Below, piece by piece: positions 49,725 to 59,131 of a DNA stretch of 64,000 bases. A program made the translations under genes and the position numbers. Source of the stretch: CAZLBC01 sp964557575 (lineage in GTDB: Bacteria > Planctomycetota > Phycisphaerae > SM23-33); NCBI GenBank assembly GCA_964557575.1, contig CAZLBC010000003.1, positions 87,587 through 151,586 on the forward strand. The letters run 5' to 3'. The notes below the pieces were generated by a model, which was not told the origin of the DNA, did no database searches, and worked only from the letters and a program-made list of their open reading frames with translations. The first letter of the stretch is position 1; each line of letters begins with the position of its first letter.

Positions 49725-50915
49725 CTATGGTGTTGAATCGACCGCGTTCGTGCGGTTTTTCTTTCGATACACGCTGGGATTTATCCCCACGGCCTTTGTA
49801 AAAGCACGGCTGAGGTGCTCGCCGCCGGAAAAACCTGACAGCCGGGCTATGTTGTGAATCTTTTCGGCGGTATTGACCAGCAGTTCCTGCGCGTATTCGA
49901 TGCGTTTCCGGGTGATCTCGTCGGCGATCGATCTGCCGATATGCTTATTGAATGCCCGGTAGAGACCGCAGCGCGACATCGACGTGGCCTCCAGAACCTG
50001 GTCGACCCCGATGGGTTCCCTGAAGTGTTCCCAGATGTAACAGAGTGCTGATGCCACCTCAACGTGGTCGACCGCCAGGATGTCGCTGCTCTTGCGGACG
50101 ACCACCCCTTTCGGCTGAACGATGAGCGGCTCGCGAGGGGGGCGTTCCCCGTGCATGATCCGGTCGAGGAGGGCGGCCGCCTGGCAGGCGAACAGTTCGC
50201 GGTTGCTGTCCACGCTGGAGAGGGGAACCGGGGCGAATTCGCAGACCAGCTCGTCGTTGTCAACGCCGACCACGGCGATTTCCTCGGGAACACCCAGTTC
50301 GAGTGATTCGCAGAGGTTGAGTATGCCGATGGCCCGGTTGTCACTCTGGGCCATGATACCGAGCGGCCGGGGAATGCTCGTGAGTTTTTCAGTCAGCCAG
50401 GCAATCCAGTTATCGGCGCCGAGCCCGTAGTTCACCGATTCGCTTTGCCAGTCGAGCACATGGAAGGAGAGTCCCTGCTCCCTGACGTATTCAACGAAGC
50501 CCTCGTAGCGCCCGTCGATGTCGAATGCCCGGGTGAACCTGAAAAAGGCGAGATTGGTGAATCCCCGCTCGATAAGGTGCTCGGCGGCCAGCCGGCCGAT
50601 CCGGCGGTTGTCGAGAAGTACGCGGGGCACATCGACGTCCACGTTGCAGGTCAGATCGATCACGGACGCGGAGGTCGATCGGACGTAATCGACGATATCC
50701 TTCCGGCTGTCGAACATCAGGGTGATTATCCCGTCACCTTTCCAGTATTCCGGCAAGACCCCGTAGTGGGCCATACTGGTGTTCAGTATCCACTCCGCCT
50801 GCCGGGCATACCGGGCGATACCCCTGTGCAGTTGCTGATCGTAGTATCCCAGTGCGAGCAGTACCCGTTTGCGCCGGGATGTGCCTTTCGACGGTGTCCT
50901 CACCTGGTTCGACAT
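49725..50915 (-). CDS. XylR/AraC-family transcriptional regulator with LacI-type sensor
   Basis: 396 aa from the ATG at 50915. The N-terminal two thirds are a periplasmic-binding-protein-like sensor (RVLLALGYYDQQLHRGIARY, VPRVLLDNRRIGRLAAEHLI, EEIAVVGVDNDELVCEFAPV). The C-terminal third is an AraC-type double helix-turn-helix (MSRCGLYRAFNKHIGRSIAD, ARLSGFSGGEHLSRAFTKAV, NPSVYRKK). This is the XylR layout common in Lentisphaerae for sugar-responsive control. A palindrome (50921-50933) sits right before its start. Targets unknown; the sugar importer at 53630-57253 is one candidate. Confidence 0.9.
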   Translation of the reverse strand: MSNQVRTPSKGTSRRKRVLLALGYYDQQLHRGIARYARQAEWILNTSMAHYGVLPEYWKGDGIITLMFDSRKDIVDYVRSTSASVIDLTCNVDVDVPRVLLDNRRIGRLAAEHLIERGFTNLAFFRFTRAFDIDGRYEGFVEYVREQGLSFHVLDWQSESVNYGLGADNWIAWLTEKLTSIPRPLGIMAQSDNRAIGILNLCESLELGVPEEIAVVGVDNDELVCEFAPVPLSSVDSNRELFACQAAALLDRIMHGERPPREPLIVQPKGVVVRKSSDILAVDHVEVASALCYIWEHFREPIGVDQVLEATSMSRCGLYRAFNKHIGRSIADEITRKRIEYAQELLVNTAEKIHNIARLSGFSGGEHLSRAFTKAVGINPSVYRKKNRTNAVDSTP

Positions 50916-50920
50916 GATAT

Positions 50921-50933
50921 GTACGTATCGTAC
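50921..50933. promoter_or_regulatory. Palindrome before the XylR-type regulator start
   Basis: GTACGTATCGTAC, a perfect 5-bp inverted repeat around TAT, ends 5 nt before the start codon. No Shine-Dalgarno is seen there. It could be an autoregulatory operator. Confidence 0.3.
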
Positions 50934-51106
50934 GAGACCGGTAGATAAAAACGCAAGAATGATTTGTTCTAACCGGGTATATATAAAGATATTCGCCTGT
51001 GTATCCGGAACTCCGTAAAAAATGACAAAAAACGGGGCAATTTGCATACATTTTAGATAAAAAATCGCGTACCGTAATTGTGATCTGTCTTGACGGGAGA
51101 GTAACC

Positions 51107-51832
51107 ATGAGTGTGCAGACGAAAAACAGTTGCGTGCTGTATTCTACAAGTATTGCGGCCTGCTTTCTTGGCGCCTGTGTTGAGATCGGGAAGCCGCGTG
51201 TTTCCGGCGAGGGCATAGAGAAAAAGGAAGAACCGGCGGGTGTTTCGACGGTAGCCGGCGCCTCACCGACAGATGGCGTGTCACCGGCGGCCGCCGGAAA
51301 GAAGCCGGACGAACCCTGCCCGACCGCCGACGCGCTTCCGAAATCGCTGAAAGAAGGCAAAAAAATCTGGGCCTATAACTATCTCTGGGCAAAGGCCCCC
51401 GGCCTGGTCGTTGAAAAATGGCTGTCGGAGAAGCCGGAGATACACGGTAAATACGTACTCTACCAGTTCTGGTCCACCTGGTGCCCGCCGTGTCGGCGGT
51501 CGATCAAGCTGTTGAACGGTTTTCAGGAGAAGTTCAAGGACGAGGACATCGTGTTTATCGGGATTGCCGATTGCGACGAGGCGGCCGTCGCCGCCATGCC
51601 CCGAACCTATCCCGGAACCGAAGAGATCGAATACTGTTCCGCCGTGGATACCCAATCCCGAATGAAGGATGAACTCGGCGTATTCGGCGTGCCCCATATC
51701 ATCATCGTCGAGCCCGAACACGGGTGCGTTATCTGGCAGGGCTTCCCGTTTCTCAAGGACTACGAGCTTACCGGCAAAACGATAGCAAAGATCCTGGAGA
51801 TCGGCAAAAAAACAAAAGCGGCAGCCAAATAG
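51107..51832 (+). CDS. TlpA/ResA-like thioredoxin-fold lipoprotein
   Basis: 241 aa from the ATG at 51107 after GGGAGAG. The N-terminus looks like a lipoprotein signal with lipobox LGAC (C24), then about 70 residues of Pro/Ala/Glu-rich linker. The thioredoxin-like domain has the active site C126-P-P-C129 (FWSTWCPPCRRSIKLLNGF) and a cis-proline region GVFGVPHIIIVEP. Such proteins reduce or oxidise cysteines of exported proteins, often during cytochrome c maturation. It stands alone, divergent from the regulator and convergent with the secretin. Confidence 0.87.
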   Translation: MSVQTKNSCVLYSTSIAACFLGACVEIGKPRVSGEGIEKKEEPAGVSTVAGASPTDGVSPAAAGKKPDEPCPTADALPKSLKEGKKIWAYNYLWAKAPGLVVEKWLSEKPEIHGKYVLYQFWSTWCPPCRRSIKLLNGFQEKFKDEDIVFIGIADCDEAAVAAMPRTYPGTEEIEYCSAVDTQSRMKDELGVFGVPHIIIVEPEHGCVIWQGFPFLKDYELTGKTIAKILEIGKKTKAAAK

Positions 51833-51865
51833 GACACATACAGCACGGTGCCTGCCGGTTATCGG

Positions 51866-53320
51866 CTACTGGATAATCTTCGGGGTCACGAAGAAATAGA
51901 GATCGTTGACCTGCTTTTGTGATCGCTGATTTTTAAACAGCCATCCCAGTGCCTCGGTGTCTCCCAGCCAGGGCACCTTGCTCTCGCGGCTGACCGTCCG
52001 CACCATCTTCATGCCGCCGATGACGAGGGTATTGCCGTCTGAGATGGTGACGTATGTCTCGGCTTCCCGGGTATCGATCGTCGGATTGATGAGCTGCCGG
52101 TGGGATTCGAAACCGGACTCGAGCGTCGGCAGGGGTGAGAAACCGGAGATTGCCGAGAGGCTGGTGATCACGTGCAGCTTGATGGTTCCGGTGCCGACGG
52201 CCTGGGGGGTGATGTAGAACTTGACGCCGATGGGTTTGTAGACCAGTTTCTGGGTCACCAGGCGTCCCTCGTTTCGAATAATCGCGGTTTCTATGGGAAG
52301 TTCCTGTCCCGCTTCCATGGAGGCGGTCTGGCCGGCATCGACGGTCATGCGGGGCGCCGCGACGACCTTGATCAGCCCCGTGCTCGCGAGCGCCTCGAAC
52401 GTGGCGTCGAGCGTGATGCCCGCGTCCTGCAGGACTTGCATCAGACGGAGGGCCCCGCCCGGGTCAACGACGTTTCCCGCGAGGGGATCGATGACCGCAT
52501 TGGCAAAGTCCTTCGCGCTGAAGGCGGTGGCAAGGCCCTGCTTGTTATCCGAGGCAATGTGCTGGATGATCGTCTTCGCCCCGTACTGGAAGTCGAAGTC
52601 GTGGCTGACCTCGAAAATCCGAGCCGTGATTTCCACCTGGTTGGGCTGCCGGTCGGCCTCGGCGAGAAAGGTCAGTACGGAATCCTTCATCTCCGGCACG
52701 CAGGTTATCACCAGCGCGTTCTTGTTGGGCATGGGGGTGACCGTCCCGTTTTCGCCCAAATCCTGCCCGATCAGGGCCGCCAGGGGCGCCAGGTCGGTGG
52801 GATTTTTCGTAATACTCCGCTCCTGCGTGTCCCTGTCTTCCTTGGTCGATATCGTCGGGCCGCCGTAGTTGCGAAGGGGATAGAAAATCCGCATCTTCCC
52901 GTTCGGCAGCATGGTCGTTGCCATGTCGGGGGGTATCTCGTTTTCCTCGGGCGCCGATGCGGCCGCCGTTTCCGCACCTGCCTGTTCGACCAGTCTCCCG
53001 GGTGCGGTTTGATCCCCGCCGGTAAACGTTTCCTGCAAATCAGCTATTTTCTGCCATATCGGTCGCGGGGCAACCCGTTCCAGCGCCCGCCAGTCCGCCT
53101 CGCTGAGTTCGTCGAAACTCCCGCGGTATGCGTTCAGATCCTCATCCGGCTGGCCGGAGATGATCATGGGATTATCCGGCTTGCGGTACCATTCCCCGAG
53201 TTCGACATACTGCCTGATGCTTTCGTTGCATCCCGACGCGAGCACCGCCGCCAGAACGGCTGCACAGATGTAGCGGGGAAAAATAAGCGGGTTTTTGTGA
53301 AAGTGTCCTGGTATTGCCAT
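51866..53320 (-). CDS. Orphan secretin-domain lipoprotein (type II/III secretion type)
   Basis: 484 aa from the ATG at 53320 behind GAGGAGAG. The lipobox is LASGC (C31). After a polar region of about 150 residues come N-domain-like strands (NALVITCVPEMKDSVLTFL, QVEITARIFEVSHDFDF) and the secretin core: VVAAPRMTVDAGQTASMEAG, LVYKPIGVKFYITPQAVGTG, TLVIGGMKMVRTVSRESKVP and WLGDTEALGWLFKNQRSQKQ. Secretins form outer-membrane rings for type II secretion, pili or phage export. No other secretion gene is nearby, so its partner machine is elsewhere or absent. Confidence 0.88.
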   Translation of the reverse strand: MAIPGHFHKNPLIFPRYICAAVLAAVLASGCNESIRQYVELGEWYRKPDNPMIISGQPDEDLNAYRGSFDELSEADWRALERVAPRPIWQKIADLQETFTGGDQTAPGRLVEQAGAETAAASAPEENEIPPDMATTMLPNGKMRIFYPLRNYGGPTISTKEDRDTQERSITKNPTDLAPLAALIGQDLGENGTVTPMPNKNALVITCVPEMKDSVLTFLAEADRQPNQVEITARIFEVSHDFDFQYGAKTIIQHIASDNKQGLATAFSAKDFANAVIDPLAGNVVDPGGALRLMQVLQDAGITLDATFEALASTGLIKVVAAPRMTVDAGQTASMEAGQELPIETAIIRNEGRLVTQKLVYKPIGVKFYITPQAVGTGTIKLHVITSLSAISGFSPLPTLESGFESHRQLINPTIDTREAETYVTISDGNTLVIGGMKMVRTVSRESKVPWLGDTEALGWLFKNQRSQKQVNDLYFFVTPKIIQ

Positions 53321-53629
53321 TTTACTCTCCTCGCTCGGCGTCATCTGCCGCCGATTCTGGAGCTTCCTGACCGCAGAAACGCGTGGCGGCCGTAATCGCA
53401 CTGGACATTCACAGCATTCATTTCAATGATCACAGTCATCAGGGGTTTTGTATTACTGCAGGTGTTTAGCCGATAATCCATCCTGGATCCACGGGCGACA
53501 CCGTTTGTACATATCGTCAGCCGCGATTGTAACACCACAGGAAAAATCGCAATCAATTAATATCGAAAAAACGGCGGATTTTTGATTACCCGCATTGAGC
53601 GGGTGCGGGGCTGCACGACCGCCGGGGCA
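53321..53629. other. 309-bp non-coding stretch between secretin and sugar permease genes
   Basis: Both flanking genes read on the minus strand. I see no gene. It contains a possible secretin promoter (minus strand TTGATT 53556-53551, 19-nt spacer, TACAAT 53531-53526) and a perfect hairpin (53588-53604) downstream of the sugar permease. The part 53540-53585 is AT-rich. Confidence 0.5.
53566..53604 (-). terminator. Possible terminator of the sugar importer operon
   Basis: On the minus strand ACCCGC-TCAAT-GCGGGT forms a perfect 6-bp hairpin (53604-53588). A run of six T follows only at 53571-53566, about 17 nt later, so the arrangement is not canonical. Confidence 0.3.
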
Positions 53630-54652
53630 TCAGGCGTTGCGCCGGGCCGCCAGTTTCGAACGGGCGAGCTGGTCGACGGCCACCGCCAGGATAATCAGGT
53701 ACCCGACGACCACCAGTTGTATCTCCGACGACACCTTTTCGATACTCTCCGGCAGATCGAGCATACGGAAACCGTTGCGAAGGAATAATATCAGCAGGGC
53801 GCCGACGAAGGTGCCGAGCAGCCCTCCCCGGCCGCCGAGCAGGCTCGTACCCCCGATAACGACGGCGGCAATGATGTACAGTTCGTAGGTCTTCGCCGCC
53901 GTGGGCTGGGCGGTGGATGCCCGCGCCGCCATGATGAGTCCTGCCACACCGGCCAGCAGGCCGGTCAGCGTGTAGACCATTATGAGCGTCCAGTTGACGT
54001 TGATACCCGAGTGAAACGCCGCCTCCCGGTTTGAGCCGATGGCGAAAACGTGTCGCCCGAACCGGGTGAATTTCAGGAGGAAGAAACCCGTCAGCAGGCA
54101 GAGAAATGCCAGCATGACCGGAACGGGAATGCCCAGGATGTCGGTGTCGAGGAATGCGTGGTAGTATGGCAGGTTAAACGGGTTTTTCAGGTTTATCAGC
54201 AGGCACGCGCCCCGAAAGACACTCAGGTGCCCGAGGGTGACGATGAACGGGTGCAGCTTGAGGCGCGTGATCAGGACGCCGTTCAGGAAGCCGAGCAGGG
54301 CCCCGGTCAGTATGCCGGCGAACGTTCCCGCCCAGAGTATCACCCCGTCGACCTGGCTGGGGAGCATGGTGTCTTCCGGTCCCATCATCCACGATGTCAC
54401 CATCAGGTGCATGACAAAACCGCCCACCATGCCGCTGAGGCCCATCATGGAGCCCACCGAGAGGTCTATCCCCGCGGTGATGATCACGAATGTCATTCCC
54501 ACGCCCACGATTATGTATATGCTCGACCGTTCAAGCACGTTCGTGAAGTTGGTCAGGGTGAAGAAGCCGCCGGAGCCGAACACGCCCATGATGACAAAGA
54601 ACAGGAACAAGGTGCCGAACGGGAGCAGCAGGCGGATTATCCTGTCGTTCAT
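53630..54652 (-). CDS. Ribose/galactose-type sugar ABC transporter permease (RbsC-like)
   Basis: 340 aa, about ten helices. Family phrases: GVGMTFVIITAGIDLSVGSM, GFLNGVLITRLKLHPFIVTL, FAIGSNREAAFHSGINV and the AAVVIGGTSLLGGRGGLLGT loop. It forms the inner-membrane channel for a monosaccharide importer. Its ATG overlaps the ATPase stop by four bases. Which sugar is carried cannot be read. Confidence 0.92.
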   Translation of the reverse strand: MNDRIIRLLLPFGTLFLFFVIMGVFGSGGFFTLTNFTNVLERSSIYIIVGVGMTFVIITAGIDLSVGSMMGLSGMVGGFVMHLMVTSWMMGPEDTMLPSQVDGVILWAGTFAGILTGALLGFLNGVLITRLKLHPFIVTLGHLSVFRGACLLINLKNPFNLPYYHAFLDTDILGIPVPVMLAFLCLLTGFFLLKFTRFGRHVFAIGSNREAAFHSGINVNWTLIMVYTLTGLLAGVAGLIMAARASTAQPTAAKTYELYIIAAVVIGGTSLLGGRGGLLGTFVGALLILFLRNGFRMLDLPESIEKVSSEIQLVVVGYLIILAVAVDQLARSKLAARRNA

Positions 54653-56268
54653 GTGGATTGTTCCTTTCTCTCGTCGGTTCGGCTCGCCTCCGGTTCGCCG
54701 GCGCCTCTTCCCGCCGGCGTCGGATCCTCTTCAACTGCCGCCAGTCGCATGATTTCCTCCTGGCTCGTCTCGGCCGTGACGAGAGTGCCGACCATGTTCC
54801 CCCTGCGCATAACCAGGATTCGGTCGGTAATCCCGAACAATTCCGGCAACTCGGAGGAAATGAAGAGTATCGCCTTTCCCTTTTCCGCAAAGCGGTTGAG
54901 CAGCGCGTACACCTCCGCCTTGGCCCCGACGTCGATGCCGCGGGTGGGTTCGTCGCATATGAGGAAATCGGTATCGGCCATGAGCCACCGGGCGATGACC
55001 AGCTTCTGCTGGTTTCCCCCCGACAGCGAATCAACCGGGGCCTCCGGGGACGACCATTTGATCGATACCTGTGACGTCAGCTCGTTTACGGCTTCGCGTT
55101 CCCGGCGATGGTGGATCAGCCACCGCATGCCGAGCTTGGCGAGATTGGGAAACGTCACGTTCCAACTGCACGGCAGGTTCAGGCACAGCCCGGTGCGTTT
55201 GCGGTCCTCGGTCAGAAATGCGACGCCCGCCGCTATCGCTGCCGCCGGGGATGCCGGGCTGTATTCTTCGCCGCGGAGTTCCATGCGTCCGCCGACCTTT
55301 TCGTCGATGCCGAATAGGGTGCGCGCGGTCTCTGTTCTGCCCGACCCGATGAGCCCGGCCATGCCGACGATCTCGCCGGCCCGGACGGCGAATGAAATGT
55401 CCTCGATGCCGGCCCGCGACGAGAGCGTTTCCGCCCTGAATACGACGTCGCCGATATCGGCGTCCCGGGGCGGATAGTACGTGTCGACGCTTCTGCCGAC
55501 CATGTGCTTGACGATAGCGGGGATGTCGACCGACGCGTTACGTTCGGAGTGTACGAGGCTGCCGTCACGGAGAATGCTGATGTCGTCGATCAGGCCCTCC
55601 AGTTCTTCGAGGCGATGAGATATATATATGATCGAGTACCCTTCTGAACGGAGCTGTTTTACCGTGCGAAAAAGCTGCGACACCTCGTGTTCGGGCAGCG
55701 AGGAGGTCGGTTCGTCCATGACGATAATCGAGGCGTTGCGGCGAATGGCCTTGATGATCTCGACGACCTGGCAATCCCCCGTGGAGAGCACTTCAACCGG
55801 GGTGGTCGGATCCAGGGCGATGCCCAGTTCCTCGGCGTATGTCCGGGTCACCGCGTTCATGGTCCGGTAATCGATGATGAGGGGAAATGCCGGGTGCCGC
55901 GGCTCGGCTCCCAGGAAGACGTTCTCCGCCGCGGTCAGGTGTTCGGCGAGGTCCAGTTCCTGGTATATCATCGATACGCCCGCCGCGAGGGCATGGCCGG
56001 GAGCGGTGAAATTGACTTCCGCACCGTTGATCTCCAGGCTGCCGGCATCCGGACGGTACACCCCGGCGAGTATCTTCATGAGCGTCGACTTGCCTGCGCC
56101 GTTTTCCCCCACCAGTGCGTGGACCGTGCCCCGCCTGAGTGTCAGGGAGACGTCGTCGAGCGCGCACACCGGCCCGAACGACTTGGAGATACGTTTCATT
56201 CTCAGGATGGCGGTGTCGCCGCCCGTGTCGGCGGCCGGGGCGGCGGTGGTATGATCGGCGGAGGCCAT
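54649..56268 (-). CDS. Sugar ABC transporter ATP-binding protein, two ATPase domains (RbsA-like)
   Basis: 539 aa. Domain 1 has Walker A GENGAGKSTLMK and Walker B IVMDEPTSSLPEHEV. Domain 2 has a degenerate Walker A (GLIGSGRTE), signature SLSGGNQQKLVIARWL and LICDEPTRGIDVGAKAEVY. The duplicated, half-degenerate form is the rule for ribose, xylose and galactose importers. The N-terminus is about 20 residues longer than usual (Ala/Thr-rich). It lies between the binding protein and permease genes. Confidence 0.93.
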   Translation of the reverse strand: MASADHTTAAPAADTGGDTAILRMKRISKSFGPVCALDDVSLTLRRGTVHALVGENGAGKSTLMKILAGVYRPDAGSLEINGAEVNFTAPGHALAAGVSMIYQELDLAEHLTAAENVFLGAEPRHPAFPLIIDYRTMNAVTRTYAEELGIALDPTTPVEVLSTGDCQVVEIIKAIRRNASIIVMDEPTSSLPEHEVSQLFRTVKQLRSEGYSIIYISHRLEELEGLIDDISILRDGSLVHSERNASVDIPAIVKHMVGRSVDTYYPPRDADIGDVVFRAETLSSRAGIEDISFAVRAGEIVGMAGLIGSGRTETARTLFGIDEKVGGRMELRGEEYSPASPAAAIAAGVAFLTEDRKRTGLCLNLPCSWNVTFPNLAKLGMRWLIHHRREREAVNELTSQVSIKWSSPEAPVDSLSGGNQQKLVIARWLMADTDFLICDEPTRGIDVGAKAEVYALLNRFAEKGKAILFISSELPELFGITDRILVMRRGNMVGTLVTAETSQEEIMRLAAVEEDPTPAGRGAGEPEASRTDERKEQST

Positions 56269-56293
56269 GACCGGTTATCACCTTGTCCCGTCG

Positions 56294-57253
56294 CTATTTC
56301 GCGGCCTTCAGCCCCAGCAGTTCCCTGATCTGAGGATCGTCAAGCCGTTCCCTGGTTACCAGTTCCACGCCGGTGTCTTTTACCGCGGGAAGATCGTCAC
56401 CGGCGCCCTCGATCTCTTTGGCGACGAAGGTGACCCCGATGTATCCCATCATGACGGGGTTCTGGATGACCAGCGAATCGATGACTCCCGTCTTCAAGCC
56501 GTCTATCAACCCCTCGTCGGAGTCGAAGCCTATCATCTTGACCTTTCCGCCGTGTTTCATGACGGCGGCCTTGGCGCCGGCGGCGGTGTCGAGGTTGCAG
56601 GCGAAAACGCCGTCGACGTTGTTCTTGCCGAGCATATCCGCGGTGACGGCGATCGCCCCCTCGACCCCGGCCGGCTGGGGGAAATCGCTGTCGACGATGT
56701 TGATGTCGGGAAATTTCTTTTCGATCGTGTCCTTGAACCCCTTGAAGCGTTTGTCCGTCGAGGCCGCGTTGGGTATCCACTTGACAACGATGACGTTGCC
56801 CGTGCCGCCCAGAATCTCACCCATCCGCTCCGCCGCCAGCACACCTCCCTGGTAGTTGTCGGTCCGCAGAAAGGACAGGTACTTGTCGGTGTTGACCGCC
56901 GAATCGATAATGACGCAGGGGATGCCGCTTTGGTGGACGTCCTCCACGGCGCCGACCAGGGCGTTCGCGTCGGTCGGTGCCAGGACGATACCCGCGACCT
57001 GCTTGCTGATCATGTCCTCGACGATACTGATCTGCTGCTGCCGTTCGGTTTCGAGTTCCGCACCCTCGAAGCGGACGTTGTAGCCCAGTTCCTTGCCGGC
57101 TTTCATCGCCCCCTGGTGAACGAGTTCCCAGAAGGGAGAGGTCGTGCACTTGGGGATAACGGCGATCGTCTTTCCGGAATCCTCTTTCTTTCCACAGGAG
57201 AGAGTCACCAGTGAAGCGGCGGTTACCAGCACTATGCTCGCGAATCGTTTCAT
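56294..57253 (-). CDS. Sugar ABC transporter substrate-binding lipoprotein (RbsB-like)
   Basis: 319 aa from the ATG at 57253, placed after GGAGACAGGAA; the open frame upstream of it is not supported. The signal ends VTLSC (C20), a plausible lipobox. The type I periplasmic binding fold follows: KTIAVIPKCTTSPFWELVHQ, MISKQVAGIVLAPTDANALV, IPCVIIDSAVN, FLRTDNYQGGVLAAERMG, and DGVFACNLDTAAGAKAAV. First gene of the importer operon (binding protein, ATPase, permease). Confidence 0.92.
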   Translation of the reverse strand: MKRFASIVLVTAASLVTLSCGKKEDSGKTIAVIPKCTTSPFWELVHQGAMKAGKELGYNVRFEGAELETERQQQISIVEDMISKQVAGIVLAPTDANALVGAVEDVHQSGIPCVIIDSAVNTDKYLSFLRTDNYQGGVLAAERMGEILGGTGNVIVVKWIPNAASTDKRFKGFKDTIEKKFPDINIVDSDFPQPAGVEGAIAVTADMLGKNNVDGVFACNLDTAAGAKAAVMKHGGKVKMIGFDSDEGLIDGLKTGVIDSLVIQNPVMMGYIGVTFVAKEIEGAGDDLPAVKDTGVELVTRERLDDPQIRELLGLKAAK

Positions 57254-57429
57254 TTCCTGTCTCCTTGCGCAGGGGGCGGCCGTGATGATGTCGGTAAACG
57301 GTGGAGATTTATCCGTTGCCAAGATACAATAAACCACCGGCGAATGTCCAGCCGGAATTACACGGTGTCCTGAGGCCTCCGCCGGTATGACGGTCATTGT
57401 TCCCGCGCCGGGGGCGCTGCGAGATCGGG

Positions 57430-58959
57430 ATGGGTTATATGAGAAGACACGCTGTTTCATGCTGTCTCGTTACGTTGCTGCATGTCATTGGGCATGTCCC
57501 CGCGTCCGGCGGTGACTGCCCCCAGTTGGGACGGTGGCACGACAGGAACATGGTGTCCGGCGAGACGGGGCTGCCCGCCGCATTCGACCCGGAGAGCGGC
57601 AGGAATGTCAAGTGGACGGCCCGGCTGGGGCGGAAGACGTACGTGTCGGGGATTATCGTCGCCGGCGGAAAGGTCTTCGCGGGCACGAACAACGCCCGCC
57701 CGCGGGACAGCCGGAACAAAGGCGACCGGGGCGTCCTGATGTGTTTCGACGAACAGAAGGGGACGTTTCTCTGGCAGCTTGCTGTCCCCAAGCTCGGCGA
57801 CGACCGTTACAAGGACTGGCCGCGGATCGGTATATGCTCGCCGCCCACCGTCGACGGCGAGGATGTGTACCTTGTCACCAACAGGGCGGAAGTGGTCCGC
57901 CTGGATATCGACGGTCAGGCCGACGGAAACGACGGTCCGTTCACCGACGAGGGGAGGCACATGGTCCCGGCGGGTGACGATCCGCTGTCGGTGACAAACA
58001 GCAACGCCGATATTATCTGGCTCTTCGACATGCAGCACCGGGGGGGCATACGGCCCCACGACGGCATTCACAGCTCCGTGCTTGTTGACGGCCGGTACCT
58101 CTATGTCAATACCGGCAACGGCGTGGACAACACGCACAAGGTGATCGAAAAACCGGACGGGCCGAGCCTGGTCGTCTTCGACAAGGAAACGGGGCGACTG
58201 GTCGCCCGGGACGGCGAGCGGATCGGGCCGGATATCTTTCACTGCACGTGGTCGTCGCCGTCGATGGGGACGGTCAACGGCAGGAAGCTGGTCTTTTTCG
58301 GGGGCGGGGACGGTGTCCTGTACGCCTTCGCGGCGCTCGGGGATACGATGCCTGCCGGCGACGAGCCGGTGACGCTCGATACCGTGTGGCAATTCGACTG
58401 CGATCCGGACGCCCCGAAGAAAAACGTCCGCAGCTACCAGCGTAACCGAAAGGTGAGCCCCAGCGTCATTTACGGTATGCCGGTCATTCACGACGGGCGC
58501 GTATACGTCACGTACGGCGGGGATATCTGGTGGGGCAAGCAGGCGGCCTGGATCGCGTGCGTGGACGCGGGGGGCGGCGGCGACGTGACGGAGACGGCGC
58601 GGCTGTGGACCCGGCCGCTGAAGCTGCACTGCTGCACGACGCCGTCGATCAGCGACGGCCTGGTGTATATCGCGGACTGCAGCGGCACGGTCTATTGCTT
58701 CGATGCCCGGTCCGGGGACCCGGCCTGGACGCACGACGCGGGCGGGGCCGTGTGGGCCTCGACCCTCGTCGCCGACGGCAAGGTGTACGTCGGCACCCGC
58801 CGGGGGGATTTCTGGATACTCGCCGCCGGCAGGGAAAAGAAGGTCTTCTCGAAGGTCAGGCTCGACGGTCCCGTCCACGACAGTCCCGCCGCGGCCGACG
58901 GCACGTTGTACGTCGCGTCGATGCAGACCCTCTACGCACTGCGGAAAGAGGCGCAGTAG
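57430..58959 (+). CDS. Secreted PQQ-like beta-propeller protein
   Basis: About 509 aa; the start may also be 57439. The signal peptide is RRHAVSCCLVTLLHVIGHVP. Blade repeats of the quinoprotein type run through the protein: VKWTARLGRKTYVSGIIVAG, LMCFDEQKGTFLWQLAVPKL, VVFDKETGRLVARDGER, DGLVYIADCSGTVYCFDARS and DGKVYVGTRRGDFWILAAGR. PQQ itself need not bind: many PVC members are structural or BamB-like. Divergent from the sugar-binding protein gene. Confidence 0.87.
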   Translation: MGYMRRHAVSCCLVTLLHVIGHVPASGGDCPQLGRWHDRNMVSGETGLPAAFDPESGRNVKWTARLGRKTYVSGIIVAGGKVFAGTNNARPRDSRNKGDRGVLMCFDEQKGTFLWQLAVPKLGDDRYKDWPRIGICSPPTVDGEDVYLVTNRAEVVRLDIDGQADGNDGPFTDEGRHMVPAGDDPLSVTNSNADIIWLFDMQHRGGIRPHDGIHSSVLVDGRYLYVNTGNGVDNTHKVIEKPDGPSLVVFDKETGRLVARDGERIGPDIFHCTWSSPSMGTVNGRKLVFFGGGDGVLYAFAALGDTMPAGDEPVTLDTVWQFDCDPDAPKKNVRSYQRNRKVSPSVIYGMPVIHDGRVYVTYGGDIWWGKQAAWIACVDAGGGGDVTETARLWTRPLKLHCCTTPSISDGLVYIADCSGTVYCFDARSGDPAWTHDAGGAVWASTLVADGKVYVGTRRGDFWILAAGREKKVFSKVRLDGPVHDSPAAADGTLYVASMQTLYALRKEAQ

Positions 58960-59131
58960 AAGCGGGAACGGCGATTATTCCTCTTCGCTGGTGACGTCCA
59001 TGGCCTCCTCCGGCGTCAGTGCCCGCGGGATCCGTTACCGCAGTTCCCGGTGGGACGTCGAGCCTGATGATCTCGCCCGGGAGGCGGTTTTGACCTGCCG
59101 TGCCGTACGGCGTAATCCGGTCCGACCGTCC
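58960..59131. other. Non-coding gap between convergent genes
   Basis: 172 bp between the convergent PQQ-like and HEAT/heme-motif genes. No gene, hairpin with T tail, or repeat was seen. Confidence 0.5.

Noticed and set aside
50916..51047. Forty-four-codon N-terminal extension of the XylR-type regulator
   Set aside because: It covers the AT-rich intergenic region and the palindrome, and the family normally starts near the chosen ATG.
57457..58878. 473-codon open frame opposite the PQQ-like propeller gene
   Set aside because: No domain and biased composition; the plus-strand propeller repeats are clear.
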